In this document: positions 20,197 through 28,276 of the stretch, piece by piece
Layout: the number at the start of each line of letters is the position of its first letter
How positions within the stretch are numbered: position 1 is the stretch's first letter
Source of the DNA: Maribacter luteus
Lineage (GTDB): Bacteria > Bacteroidota > Bacteroidia > Flavobacteriales > Flavobacteriaceae
Length of the DNA: 64,000 nucleotides
Direction of reading: 5' to 3'
Assembly: GCF_009674825.1 (NCBI RefSeq)
Contig: NZ_WKJH01000001.1
Location: 186,001 to 250,000 of the forward strand
Notes under the pieces: model-generated
What the model saw: only the letters and a program-made list of their open reading frames with translations
What the model was told of the DNA's origin: nothing
The model's database searches: none
Made by a program: the position numbers and the translations under genes

Positions 20197-22692
20197 TTAA
20201 TCAATTTTTACGGTACGTAATCGCAATGCATTCGCAATTACGGATACTGAACTAAAACTCATGGCCAATGCAGCGATCATAGGTGACAATAATATTCCAA
20301 AAATTGGGAATAAAACCCCGGCCGCAATGGGTATACCAACCGTATTGTAAATCAATGCGAAAAATAGATTCTGTTTTATATTCCTCATTACGGCATTGCT
20401 CAATTTGTGAGCCTTTACAATACCGTGCAAGTCCCCTTTCACCAAAGTAATCGAAGCGCTTTCTATCGCCACATCGGTTCCTGTACCCATTGCAATACCC
20501 ACATCACTTTTTGCCAATGCAGGGGCATCATTGATGCCATCACCGGCGACGGCGACCTTTTTACCCTCTGCCTGCAACTGCGCTACCATGGCAAGCTTAT
20601 CTTGTGGCAGCATTTCCGCCTTAAAATCGGTCAACTGCAATTCGTCTGCCACTGCCTTAGCCGTATCATGATTATCACCTGTAAGCATAATCACGGTAAT
20701 ACCTGAAGATTGTAATTCTTGAATCGCCTTTTTACTTGTTTCCTTTATTTTATCCCCTACGGCAACAAAACCGACGGCCTTTTTACCGATTGCCAAATAC
20801 GAAACCGTTTTTCCTTGTTTTTGATAAGAAACGACATCCGATCGTAAAGTATCCGGGATACTGACTTGCGCATCGGCCATAAGCCTACCATTACCCAAGG
20901 TGACGGAATCGCCCCCAATTTCACCAGCAACCCCTTTGCCCGCGACAGCTTTGAAATCGGACACCCTTAGGAGTCCGACATTTTGGAACTTCCCGTATTT
21001 GACAATCGCATCGGCCAAGGGGTGTTCGCTATATTGGTTCAATGAAATTATATATTGCTCCACTTTTCGTGAATCGAAACCGGCCACGGTGCCTACTTTC
21101 TCAACCGATGGTTTGCCCTCGGTAATGGTCCCCGTTTTATCAATAACCAGTGTATCTATCTTGTCCATGCGCTCCAATGCCTCGGCATTCCTGACCAAAA
21201 CCCCCGATTGCGCTCCTTTGCCCACACCGACCATAACTGACATTGGCGTGGCCAACCCCAAGGCACATGGGCAAGCGATTATCAAAACCGCAATTGCATT
21301 GACCAAGGCGTACACATAGGCAGGTTCCGGGCCAAAAAAGACCCAAACAACAAAAGTGACTACGGACACGACAACCACGGTGGGCACAAAATAACCGGAG
21401 ATCTTATCGGCCAGTTTTTGGATAGGGGCCTGACTTCGGCTTGCCTTGTTCACCATATCGATAATTTGTGACAACAACGTTTCCGCACCCACTTTTGTAG
21501 CCTTCATCACAAAAGAGCCTTTACCGTTTATGGTACCCGAGCTTATGTTATCGCCCTCTACTTTTCGAACAGGAACAGGCTCACCGGTAATCATGGATTC
21601 ATCAACTGCGCTTTCACCTTCAGTGACAATACCATCCACAGGAATTTTGTCCCCCGGTTTAACACGTAATAAATCCCCTTTTGAAATTTTATCTATTGCA
21701 ATGGTTTCTTCCTTTCCATCCGTGATTCGTATAGCCGTGTTGGGTGCCAATTTCAAAAGCTCCTTTACTGCGGAATTGGTTTTACTATGCGCCCGGGCCT
21801 CTAGTATTTGCCCAAAAAGCACCAAAGTCAAAATAACAGTGGTGGCTTCAAAATATACATGTACATTACCCTGATCCGTTTTAAACTGACTTGGGAAAAA
21901 ATCGGGCACTAAAATGGCGAATACGCTGAATAACCATGCAACTCCGGCACCAATGCCAATTAGCGTGAACATATTTAGATTCCATGTTTTTACTGAACGA
22001 TAAGCTCGTTCAAAGAACATCCAGGTTGCATAAAAAACAACGGGTAGTGACAGTACGAATTGAATCCAATTCCAATACTTCACACGTAGCATATCATGAA
22101 GCGGGTTATTGGGCAACATTCCCCACATGGCGATGATAAAAATCGGCAAGGTAAAGGCGACTGCAATCTTAAACTTGCCCAAAAGCCTGTTGTAACTCTT
22201 ATCCTCGGCCGATACCTCTGCCTGTTTTGGCACCAAATCCATACCACATATGGGGCACTCGCCTGGCTCGTCATGTACAATTTCCGGATGCATGGGACAT
22301 GTATAATTAGCTGATGTAGTACTAGTAGTATTCACTTCCTCTACTAAATCCATTCCGCATACGGGACAATCGCCGGGTTTGTCATAGGTCTTTTCCCCCT
22401 CGCAATGCATTGGACAATAAAAAACACCATTGCCTTTGACATGCTTTTCCTCTTTTTTTACTTCATGATGCTGGTACTCGCCCTGGCCATGAATGGAATA
22501 ATGCCCACCGTCCTGTTCCATGGCTTGTTGCAATTTTTGTAAGGGAATTTCCTTATCTGACTCCAAAACTGCCTCGGCCTTTTCCAAGTCCACGATAACA
22601 TTGGTGACACCCTTAACACCTGCCAGTGTTTGTTCTACATGAGCCCTACAACCGTTACAGCTCATTCCGTGAATATGATAAGTATGTTTCAT
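20197..22692 (-). CDS. Cu+-exporting P1B-type ATPase
   Basis: The 831-residue protein begins with an HMA domain (GMSCNGC; Cys12, Cys15), followed by two Cys/His heavy-metal-binding modules (YCPMH...CPVCGMDLV, about 92-117; TCPMHPE...CPICGMDLV, 131-154). The ATPase core has the TGE phosphatase motif (MITGEPVPV), the intramembrane CPC (474-476), the phosphorylated Asp518 in DKTGTITEGK and the GDGINDAPAL hinge. Tyr-Asn in TM7 (LIYNTVG) and Met-Ser-Ser in TM8 (MSFSSVSV) fit the Cu+-specific P1B-1 group. It should pump Cu+ out of the cytoplasm. A palindromic sequence 67-89 bp upstream may be an operator. Confidence 0.93.
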   Translation of the reverse strand: MKHTYHIHGMSCNGCRAHVEQTLAGVKGVTNVIVDLEKAEAVLESDKEIPLQKLQQAMEQDGGHYSIHGQGEYQHHEVKKEEKHVKGNGVFYCPMHCEGEKTYDKPGDCPVCGMDLVEEVNTTSTTSANYTCPMHPEIVHDEPGECPICGMDLVPKQAEVSAEDKSYNRLLGKFKIAVAFTLPIFIIAMWGMLPNNPLHDMLRVKYWNWIQFVLSLPVVFYATWMFFERAYRSVKTWNLNMFTLIGIGAGVAWLFSVFAILVPDFFPSQFKTDQGNVHVYFEATTVILTLVLFGQILEARAHSKTNSAVKELLKLAPNTAIRITDGKEETIAIDKISKGDLLRVKPGDKIPVDGIVTEGESAVDESMITGEPVPVRKVEGDNISSGTINGKGSFVMKATKVGAETLLSQIIDMVNKASRSQAPIQKLADKISGYFVPTVVVVSVVTFVVWVFFGPEPAYVYALVNAIAVLIIACPCALGLATPMSVMVGVGKGAQSGVLVRNAEALERMDKIDTLVIDKTGTITEGKPSVEKVGTVAGFDSRKVEQYIISLNQYSEHPLADAIVKYGKFQNVGLLRVSDFKAVAGKGVAGEIGGDSVTLGNGRLMADAQVSIPDTLRSDVVSYQKQGKTVSYLAIGKKAVGFVAVGDKIKETSKKAIQELQSSGITVIMLTGDNHDTAKAVADELQLTDFKAEMLPQDKLAMVAQLQAEGKKVAVAGDGINDAPALAKSDVGIAMGTGTDVAIESASITLVKGDLHGIVKAHKLSNAVMRNIKQNLFFALIYNTVGIPIAAGVLFPIFGILLSPMIAALAMSFSSVSVIANALRLRTVKID

Positions 22693-22758
22693 ATTATGAT
22701 TTAAACATTTTCAAACAACAACTCTACTCCCAAAACCTTTTATGGGTTGGCACTAAAA

Positions 22759-22781
22759 CCAGTACATCTTAATGTAACTGG
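22759..22781. promoter_or_regulatory. Candidate operator upstream of the copper ATPase
   Basis: An interrupted palindrome: CCAGT-ACAT-CTTA-ATGT-A-ACTGG. Its core TACAT-N4-ATGTA resembles a stretched CopY/BlaI-type box (TACAnnTGTA). It sits in the 204-bp gap between the HYC_CC_PP gene and the ATPase. No regulator gene lies nearby, so this is only a candidate. Confidence 0.35.
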
Positions 22782-22896
22782 CCTTAAATGCACGAATAGT
22801 CGTCTTTATTTTTTTTATTTTGTTATTCGTTAGCTTATCTCGATCCTTATAAATCGAAAGCACAAATAACCAGCGGTAAGAAAAAATACGAATGAA

Positions 22897-23310
22897 TCAA
22901 ATCAGGAATACATCATCAAGCAATTGGATATCCTTGACGATTTTTGGCGGAATATATTTTTTATGGGGAATTTCCCTAGTCTCCTTTAACGTAAAAAGAC
23001 CAAGATAACTATATGAGTACGCAACCAAGAACTGTTGCTGTTCTACATCAATATCATTTAAGGAAGGCTTAACATCATTTTGACCTTGTATGGCGATCAC
23101 CTCATCATCACAACATGATTTTTTATCAATGGAAGTTTCGGATGAAGATTCTGAAACCAAATCCATTCCGCAATCCTGGGCATCAACGAAGAAAGCCAAA
23201 TCTACAAGATGTCCCATACAAAAGTGCTTCTCTACCTTCCATGAGGTAGTGGACACCAAGAGAAGGAGCGCCATGCATACTGCGGTTATTTTAAACACGA
23301 TGGATTTCAC
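22897..23310 (-). CDS. HYC_CC_PP family protein
   Basis: The 137-residue protein shows the three marks of this Bacteroidota family: a His/Cys motif after the signal segment (KHFCMGHLVD), a CC pair (KKSCCDDE) and a PP pair near the C-terminus (YIPPKIVKDIQ). The N-terminus (MKSIVFKITAVCMALLLLVS) is a signal peptide or membrane anchor. The only in-frame start that keeps this signal is a GTG at 23310; an in-frame TAA lies just upstream. The family is often found next to copper or heavy-metal transport genes, as here, and its biochemical role is unknown. Cys and His suggest metal binding. Confidence 0.8.
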   Translation of the reverse strand: MKSIVFKITAVCMALLLLVSTTSWKVEKHFCMGHLVDLAFFVDAQDCGMDLVSESSSETSIDKKSCCDDEVIAIQGQNDVKPSLNDIDVEQQQFLVAYSYSYLGLFTLKETREIPHKKYIPPKIVKDIQLLDDVFLI

Positions 23311-23314
23311 GGTG

Positions 23315-23322
23315 CAAAATTA
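23315..23322 (-). promoter_or_regulatory. Possible -7 box of the copper cluster
   Basis: The minus strand reads TAATTTTG, a perfect TAnnTTTG. It ends only 4 bp before the GTG start, so if it is used the transcript would be leaderless or nearly so. Confidence 0.35.
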
Positions 23323-23439
23323 CAAATAATTGAAATAGCATGATTTGCCGTTTAGTTAATTAACGATTTTTTTGGTTTAAAGGATTTAAACATGCAATAA
23401 AAAACCACCCTGATTTAATATCTTAGCCGAAAAATTGAT

Positions 23440-23892
23440 ATGCTCAAAGACCTACAACCAAAGATAACCGAACTTCTATCCGATTCAAAGGCTACTGCTG
23501 ATGAACGGATGCAAGGAATCTGTAACCTCCTAAAAGACTCAGTTCCCCATTACGATTGGGTCGGGTTCTATTTTAAGAACGGCGACAAGGAAGAGCTGAA
23601 ACTTGGTCCTTATGCCGGCGCCCCCACCGACCACACCATCATTCCTTTCGGTAAGGGTATTTGCGGACAAGTTGCCGTAAGCAATCAAAACTTTGTGGTC
23701 CCCGATGTCAAGGCCCAGGACAATTACATTGCCTGTAGCATTACCGTTAAAGCTGAAATCGTTGTTCCTCTTTTTGTAAATGGAGAGAACATTGGTCAAA
23801 TCGATATCGATTCGAATACCCCGGACCCTTTTACCGAAGAAGATGAAAAACTTCTGGAATATATTAATGCCCAAGTTGCCAAAATCCTGTAA
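23440..23892 (+). CDS. GAF-domain protein, free methionine-(R)-sulfoxide reductase-like
   Basis: The 150-residue protein is a single GAF domain of the fRMsr (YebR) type, which reduces free Met-(R)-O with thioredoxin. The diagnostic segments are WVGFYF, LGPYAG, GKGICGQVA (Cys75), VPDVKAQDNYIACS (Cys99) and EIVVPLF. Of the three cysteines in E. coli fRMsr, the two in GKG-C-G and IAC-S are present, while the one in the GP...AC loop is replaced (TDHTII). The protein may use a two-cysteine cycle or may only bind a ligand. It is monocistronic upstream of purH. Two peptide Met-sulfoxide reductases are encoded near 32-33 kb. Confidence 0.8.
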   Translation: MLKDLQPKITELLSDSKATADERMQGICNLLKDSVPHYDWVGFYFKNGDKEELKLGPYAGAPTDHTIIPFGKGICGQVAVSNQNFVVPDVKAQDNYIACSITVKAEIVVPLFVNGENIGQIDIDSNTPDPFTEEDEKLLEYINAQVAKIL

Positions 23893-24086
23893 AAAGAATT
23901 GAAACAACACCTTTAAGGGCAAGAATATATTTATTGGGTTAAAGCATCATACAACCGGTGTATTTTTAGCTCTTAATTAAATCGCTTTACATTAATCGAC
24001 CTCTTTAAACACGAAAAACACGCGTTTGCCGCAACCGGAAACGATTTTGGTTAAAACTTTAGTGGTTTTGTTGATAACCTACGGCA

Positions 24087-24114
24087 TTTGTTCGCTTCAA
24101 AAAAATTACTTTTG
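24087..24114 (+). promoter_or_regulatory. Promoter of purH
   Basis: TTTG (24087-24090) and a perfect -7 TACTTTTG (24107-24114) are spaced 16 bp apart, 35 bp upstream of the purH ATG. Confidence 0.55.
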
Positions 24115-24148
24115 TGTGCTTTAGAAACTTAATTACAGCCACACAAAA

Positions 24149-25678
24149 ATGAGTACCAAAAAAGCAACATCAGCCTTAATTTCAGTTTTTCACAAAGACG
24201 GACTTGAACCCATCGTAAAAAAATTCAATGAGCTAGGAATTACCATTTATTCAACAGGTGGTACCGAAAAATTCATCAAGGATCTGGGCATAGATGTTGT
24301 CCCGGTTGAAGAGGTTACCAGTTACCCTTCAATTCTTGGAGGCAGGGTAAAAACCTTACATCCTAAGGTTTTTGGTGGAATTTTAAACAGACAGGACAAT
24401 GAAAGTGACCTTGCCCAATTGGAAGAATTTGAAATTCCTCAATTGGATATTGTTATCGTTGACCTTTATCCTTTTGAAAAAACAGTTGCGAGTGGTGCTT
24501 CTGAGCAAGAGATTATTGAAAAAATAGATATTGGTGGCATTTCTTTGATCCGCGCGGCAGCCAAAAACTACAAGGATGTTCTTTGTGTTTCATCAATGGA
24601 GGATTATGCCGAAGTTTTGGAAATAATAACTGAAGGAAATGGCTCTACGACCTTAGAGGAAAGAAGACGTTTCGCAACAAAATCCTTCAACGTTTCCTCG
24701 CATTACGATTCGGCAATTTTCAACTATTTCAATGCCGGCCATGATATAGCGGCCTTAAAAATCAGCGAGACCCAGGGGAAAGTCCTTCGTTATGGCGAAA
24801 ACCCACATCAAAAAGGGTTCTTCTTTGGTGATTTTGATGCCATGTTCAATAAGCTTCACGGTAAAGAGCTATCATACAATAACCTTTTGGATGTTGATGC
24901 GGCGGTAAACCTAATGAACGAATTTAAAAATGACGGTCCCACATTCGCTATTTTAAAACATAATAATGCTTGTGGCCTGGCGATGAGGGATACCCTTCAC
25001 CAAGCCTATGTTGACGCATTGGCCGGTGACCCGGTTTCAGCCTTTGGAGGAGTACTCATCAGTAACAAACAAATAGACAAGGCCACGGCTGAGGAAATTC
25101 ACAAATTATTCTGTGAGGTTGTGATTGCCCCAAGCTATGCCAATGATGCCCTTGAAATATTAAAAGGCAAGAAAAATAGGATTATCCTGATCCAAAATGA
25201 GGTCGAAATGCCAGATATGCTCGTTAGAACATGTTTAAATGGTGTTTTACTTCAGGAAAAGGACCATAAGACCGATGCGGAGTCCGACTTATCCAAAGTA
25301 ACAACAACCGCGCCTACAGATCGAGAAATCGAGGATCTTATATTCGCCTCAAAATTATGTAAGCACACAAAATCGAATACTATCGTACTTGCAAAGAACA
25401 AACAACTTTGCGCCAGTGGAACCGGGCAAACCTCGCGTGTAGATGCCCTGAACCAAGCTATACACAAAGCAAAATCTTTCAATTTTGATTTAAATGGGGC
25501 GGTTATGGCAAGTGACGCTTTCTTCCCTTTCCCCGATTGTGTAGAGATTGCGCATAAAAGTGGCATAACTAGCGTTATACAGCCAGGAGGTTCTATCAAG
25601 GACCAATTGAGCATCGATTACTGTAATGAAAATAATATTGCAATGGTTATGACAGGCACACGTCATTTTAAGCATTAA
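24149..25678 (+). CDS. purH: Bifunctional AICAR transformylase / IMP cyclohydrolase
   Basis: The 509-residue enzyme carries out the last two steps of de novo IMP synthesis. The N-terminal cyclohydrolase domain begins with KKATSALISVFHKDGLEPIVKKFNELGITIYSTGGT and includes GGRVKTLHPKVFGGIL. The C-terminal transformylase has LRYGENPHQKG, the catalytic Lys-His pair in ILKHNNACG, and ends FPFPDCVEIAHKSGITSVIQPGGSIKD...GTRHFKH. The length and the C-terminal RHFxH ending are complete. It lies just upstream of the mreB operon, which has its own promoter box. Confidence 0.98.
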   Translation: MSTKKATSALISVFHKDGLEPIVKKFNELGITIYSTGGTEKFIKDLGIDVVPVEEVTSYPSILGGRVKTLHPKVFGGILNRQDNESDLAQLEEFEIPQLDIVIVDLYPFEKTVASGASEQEIIEKIDIGGISLIRAAAKNYKDVLCVSSMEDYAEVLEIITEGNGSTTLEERRRFATKSFNVSSHYDSAIFNYFNAGHDIAALKISETQGKVLRYGENPHQKGFFFGDFDAMFNKLHGKELSYNNLLDVDAAVNLMNEFKNDGPTFAILKHNNACGLAMRDTLHQAYVDALAGDPVSAFGGVLISNKQIDKATAEEIHKLFCEVVIAPSYANDALEILKGKKNRIILIQNEVEMPDMLVRTCLNGVLLQEKDHKTDAESDLSKVTTTAPTDREIEDLIFASKLCKHTKSNTIVLAKNKQLCASGTGQTSRVDALNQAIHKAKSFNFDLNGAVMASDAFFPFPDCVEIAHKSGITSVIQPGGSIKDQLSIDYCNENNIAMVMTGTRHFKH

Positions 25679-25684
25679 TTTCAT

Positions 25685-25692
25685 TACTTTTG
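25685..25692 (+). promoter_or_regulatory. -7 promoter box of the mreB operon
   Basis: TACTTTTG matches TAnnTTTG and begins 6 bp after the end of purH, 41 bp before the mreB ATG. No clear -33 element is visible. Confidence 0.5.
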
Positions 25693-25733
25693 TCGATGAA
25701 ATACACCTTTTAATCGAAACCAAATAACTTAAA

Positions 25734-26762
25734 ATGGGATTTTTTGACTTCTTAACCGAGGAAATTGCCATTGACCTAGGTACGGCAAATACCCTCATCA
25801 TTCATGCGGACAAGGTCGTTGTAGACAGTCCGTCAATCGTTGCCAGAGACCGAGTTTCGGGCAAGATCATCGCTGTTGGCAAGGAAGCCAACATGATGCA
25901 AGGGAAAACCCACGAGAACATAAAGACCATTAGGCCATTGAAAGATGGGGTTATTGCGGATTTCGATGCTTCGGAAAAGATGATCAATATGTTCATCAAG
26001 AATATTCCGGCTTTAAAGAAGAAATGGTTTCCACCAGCATTACGAATGGTAATCTGCATACCTTCCGGAATTACGGAGGTAGAAATGCGAGCGGTTAAAG
26101 AATCCGCAGAGCGGGTTAACGGCAAAGAGGTATATCTGATCCACGAACCCATGGCCGCGGCCATAGGTATTGGCTTGGATATAATGCAACCCAAAGGAAA
26201 CATGATCGTTGATATAGGTGGTGGTACCACTGAAATCGCCGTAATCGCACTTGGAGGTATCGTTTGTGACAAATCGGTGAAAATCGCAGGTGATGTATTC
26301 ACCAATGACATTATATATTACATGCGTACGCAACACAACCTTTATGTTGGTGAAAGTACTGCTGAAGCCATAAAAATCGATATAGGATCTGCTACGGAAG
26401 ACTTACAGTCACCCCCCGATGAAAAATCGGTTCAAGGTCGGGATTTGCTTACAGGAAAACCAAAACAAGTACAGATATCTTATAGGGAAATTGCGAAAGC
26501 ACTGGACAAATCGATCCTAAGGGTCGAGGATGCCGTAATGGAAACACTATCGCAAACCCCTCCAGAATTGGCTGCCGATATTTACAATACCGGAATTTAC
26601 CTTGCAGGTGGTGGTTCTATGCTACGTGGTTTGGACCGAAGGCTTTCGCAAAAAACAGACCTTCCGGTTTATATCGCCGAAGACCCATTACGTGCAGTAG
26701 TTAGAGGTACGGGAATAGCATTGAAAAACCTGGAGCGATACAAGAGTATATTGATCAAATAA
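25734..26762 (+). CDS. mreB: Rod shape-determining protein MreB
   Basis: The 342-residue bacterial actin has phosphate-1 IDLGTANTLI, phosphate-2 IVDIGGGTTEIAVI and adenosine-loop GIYLAGGGSMLRGLDRRL motifs. MreB filaments organise lateral peptidoglycan synthesis with MreC, MreD, PBP2 and RodA, all encoded next in order. The N-terminus (MGFFDFLTEEIAIDLG) carries the short amphipathic segment that binds membranes. Confidence 0.98.
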   Translation: MGFFDFLTEEIAIDLGTANTLIIHADKVVVDSPSIVARDRVSGKIIAVGKEANMMQGKTHENIKTIRPLKDGVIADFDASEKMINMFIKNIPALKKKWFPPALRMVICIPSGITEVEMRAVKESAERVNGKEVYLIHEPMAAAIGIGLDIMQPKGNMIVDIGGGTTEIAVIALGGIVCDKSVKIAGDVFTNDIIYYMRTQHNLYVGESTAEAIKIDIGSATEDLQSPPDEKSVQGRDLLTGKPKQVQISYREIAKALDKSILRVEDAVMETLSQTPPELAADIYNTGIYLAGGGSMLRGLDRRLSQKTDLPVYIAEDPLRAVVRGTGIALKNLERYKSILIK

Positions 26763-26803
26763 CACATTCAAGAAATCAAGTTGCTATAAGCAGGAAAAAT
26801 TAC

Positions 26804-26836
26804 GGCAAGATACTGGGGTAGTCAGACCTTCTTGCC
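26804..26836 (+). other. Hairpin in the mreB-mreC intercistronic gap
   Basis: GGCAAGA (26804-26810) can pair with TCTTGCC (26830-26836), with a smaller CTG/CAG pairing inside. There is no T-run, so it is not a classical terminator. It may tune mreC relative to mreB or mark a processing site. Confidence 0.4.
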
Positions 26837-26852
26837 AAAACAAAAAAAGTGA

Positions 26853-27668
26853 ATGCAGCAGATCATCAATTTTATAATTCGATATAAGAATTTTCTACTT
26901 TATATCCTATTGATGATCATTGCCTTTGCCTTTACGGTTCAGTCCCACTCGTACCACCAGTCACGCTTCTTTAATTCCTCTAATTGGTTAACCGGGGGTA
27001 TTTATGGTACGTTCTATGGCATTAACACCTATTTTGACCTGGATGATGAAAACGAACGTTTACTTAAGGAAAACCAAAGGCTACGCTCCCAATTATTCAA
27101 CCAAGACACTTCCCCGAACATCAAATTAGATAGTACAAATCTCAAATATACCATTGTTACCGGACAGGTAATCAAAAATAGTTATGCAGAGAACAGGAAC
27201 TATATTACCATAAATCGAGGAGAAAAGGATAGTGTAAAACAAGACATGGGTGTCATTACCGATTTAGGCATTCTCGGTATCGTAGAAAACACCTCCCGTA
27301 ATTTTGCGACTATACAAAGTATCCTAAATACTAAATCCAATATAAACGCCAAATTGAAGAATACCGATCATTTCGGGTCTTTGATTTGGGATGCTAAAAC
27401 GTACAACGTAGTACAATTGATAGACATTCCGCGTTTGGTTCCCTTACACATTGGAGATACCATAGTGACCGGGGCAATGAGCAGTATTTTTCCTGAAAAC
27501 ATTCCTATCGGCACTATTAAAAAATACGATTTGGACACTTCAAAGAGTTTTTACCGTATAGATGTTAGCCTATTCAACGACATGACCAATATCAAAAACG
27601 TATACATCATCAACAATCTTAATAGAAAGGAAATCCTAGAACTGGAAGAAACCACAGAGAATGAGTAG
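26853..27668 (+). CDS. mreC: Rod shape-determining protein MreC
   Basis: The 271-residue protein has one N-terminal transmembrane helix (about 12-29), a short coiled coil (DENERLLKENQRLRSQL) and the periplasmic beta-barrel domains (VITDLGILGIVENTSRNFATIQSILN, GDTIVTGAMSSIFPENIPIGTIK). It links cytoplasmic MreB to periplasmic cell-wall synthases. Its end overlaps the start of mreD by 8 bases, indicating translational coupling. Confidence 0.95.
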   Translation: MQQIINFIIRYKNFLLYILLMIIAFAFTVQSHSYHQSRFFNSSNWLTGGIYGTFYGINTYFDLDDENERLLKENQRLRSQLFNQDTSPNIKLDSTNLKYTIVTGQVIKNSYAENRNYITINRGEKDSVKQDMGVITDLGILGIVENTSRNFATIQSILNTKSNINAKLKNTDHFGSLIWDAKTYNVVQLIDIPRLVPLHIGDTIVTGAMSSIFPENIPIGTIKKYDLDTSKSFYRIDVSLFNDMTNIKNVYIINNLNRKEILELEETTENE

Positions 27669-28167
27669 GGGAATTTTCATAAATATTGTTCGCTTTGTTT
27701 TACTCGTACTTGTACAGGTACTGGTTTTCAACAGGCTCAATTTTTTTGGGTATATCAACCCTATGGTGTATATCATGTTCCTTTATTGGTACCCTATAAA
27801 AGAAAACAGGGCACTCTTCATTGGTTTGAGTTTTCTTTTAGGTATTTCAGTCGACCTTTTTTCCGATACTATGGCCATACATACGGCGGCAACCACCACT
27901 ATAGCTTATTTAAGACCGTTTATAATGCGATTCGTTTTCGGTATCAATTACGAATTTCAAAGTTTCAAGTTAAGTAATACCACTAAGGCACAACAATTTA
28001 CATTTTTGGCGTTATTAATATTGGTGCACCACACGGTTTTCTTCTCATTGGAGATTTTCAGTATTGCCAATTTGTTATTAATTGTGAAAAAAGTGTTATC
28101 TATTGGTGCTGCCTCATTAATTTTGTGTTTATTGTTCAGTTCTTTGTTCAGTGTGAATAAAGAATAA
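27661..28167 (+). CDS. mreD: Rod shape-determining protein MreD
   Basis: The 168-residue integral membrane protein has about five hydrophobic segments and little soluble sequence. Its identity rests on size, topology and position between mreC (8-bp overlap) and the PBP2 gene. The segment YPIKENRALFIGLSFLLGISVDLFSDT fits MreD of Bacteroidota. Confidence 0.88.
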   Translation: MSRGIFINIVRFVLLVLVQVLVFNRLNFFGYINPMVYIMFLYWYPIKENRALFIGLSFLLGISVDLFSDTMAIHTAATTTIAYLRPFIMRFVFGINYEFQSFKLSNTTKAQQFTFLALLILVHHTVFFSLEIFSIANLLLIVKKVLSIGAASLILCLLFSSLFSVNKE

Positions 28168-28276
28168 GACGTTTTTCCTGAGGTTGACCTCTTTTGAGAC
28201 AAACCATAAAGAAAGGTGTTTGAATAGTTGTTGAATTTTATACGGATTGATTTCCTAAATCAAAAAATCATCTTCA

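Noticed and set aside
28180-28200. Small hairpin GAGGT-TG-ACCTC with TTTTG as a terminator between mreD and mrdA
   Set aside because: A 5-bp stem with a 2-base loop and a poor T-run is too weak, and the genes belong to one operon.
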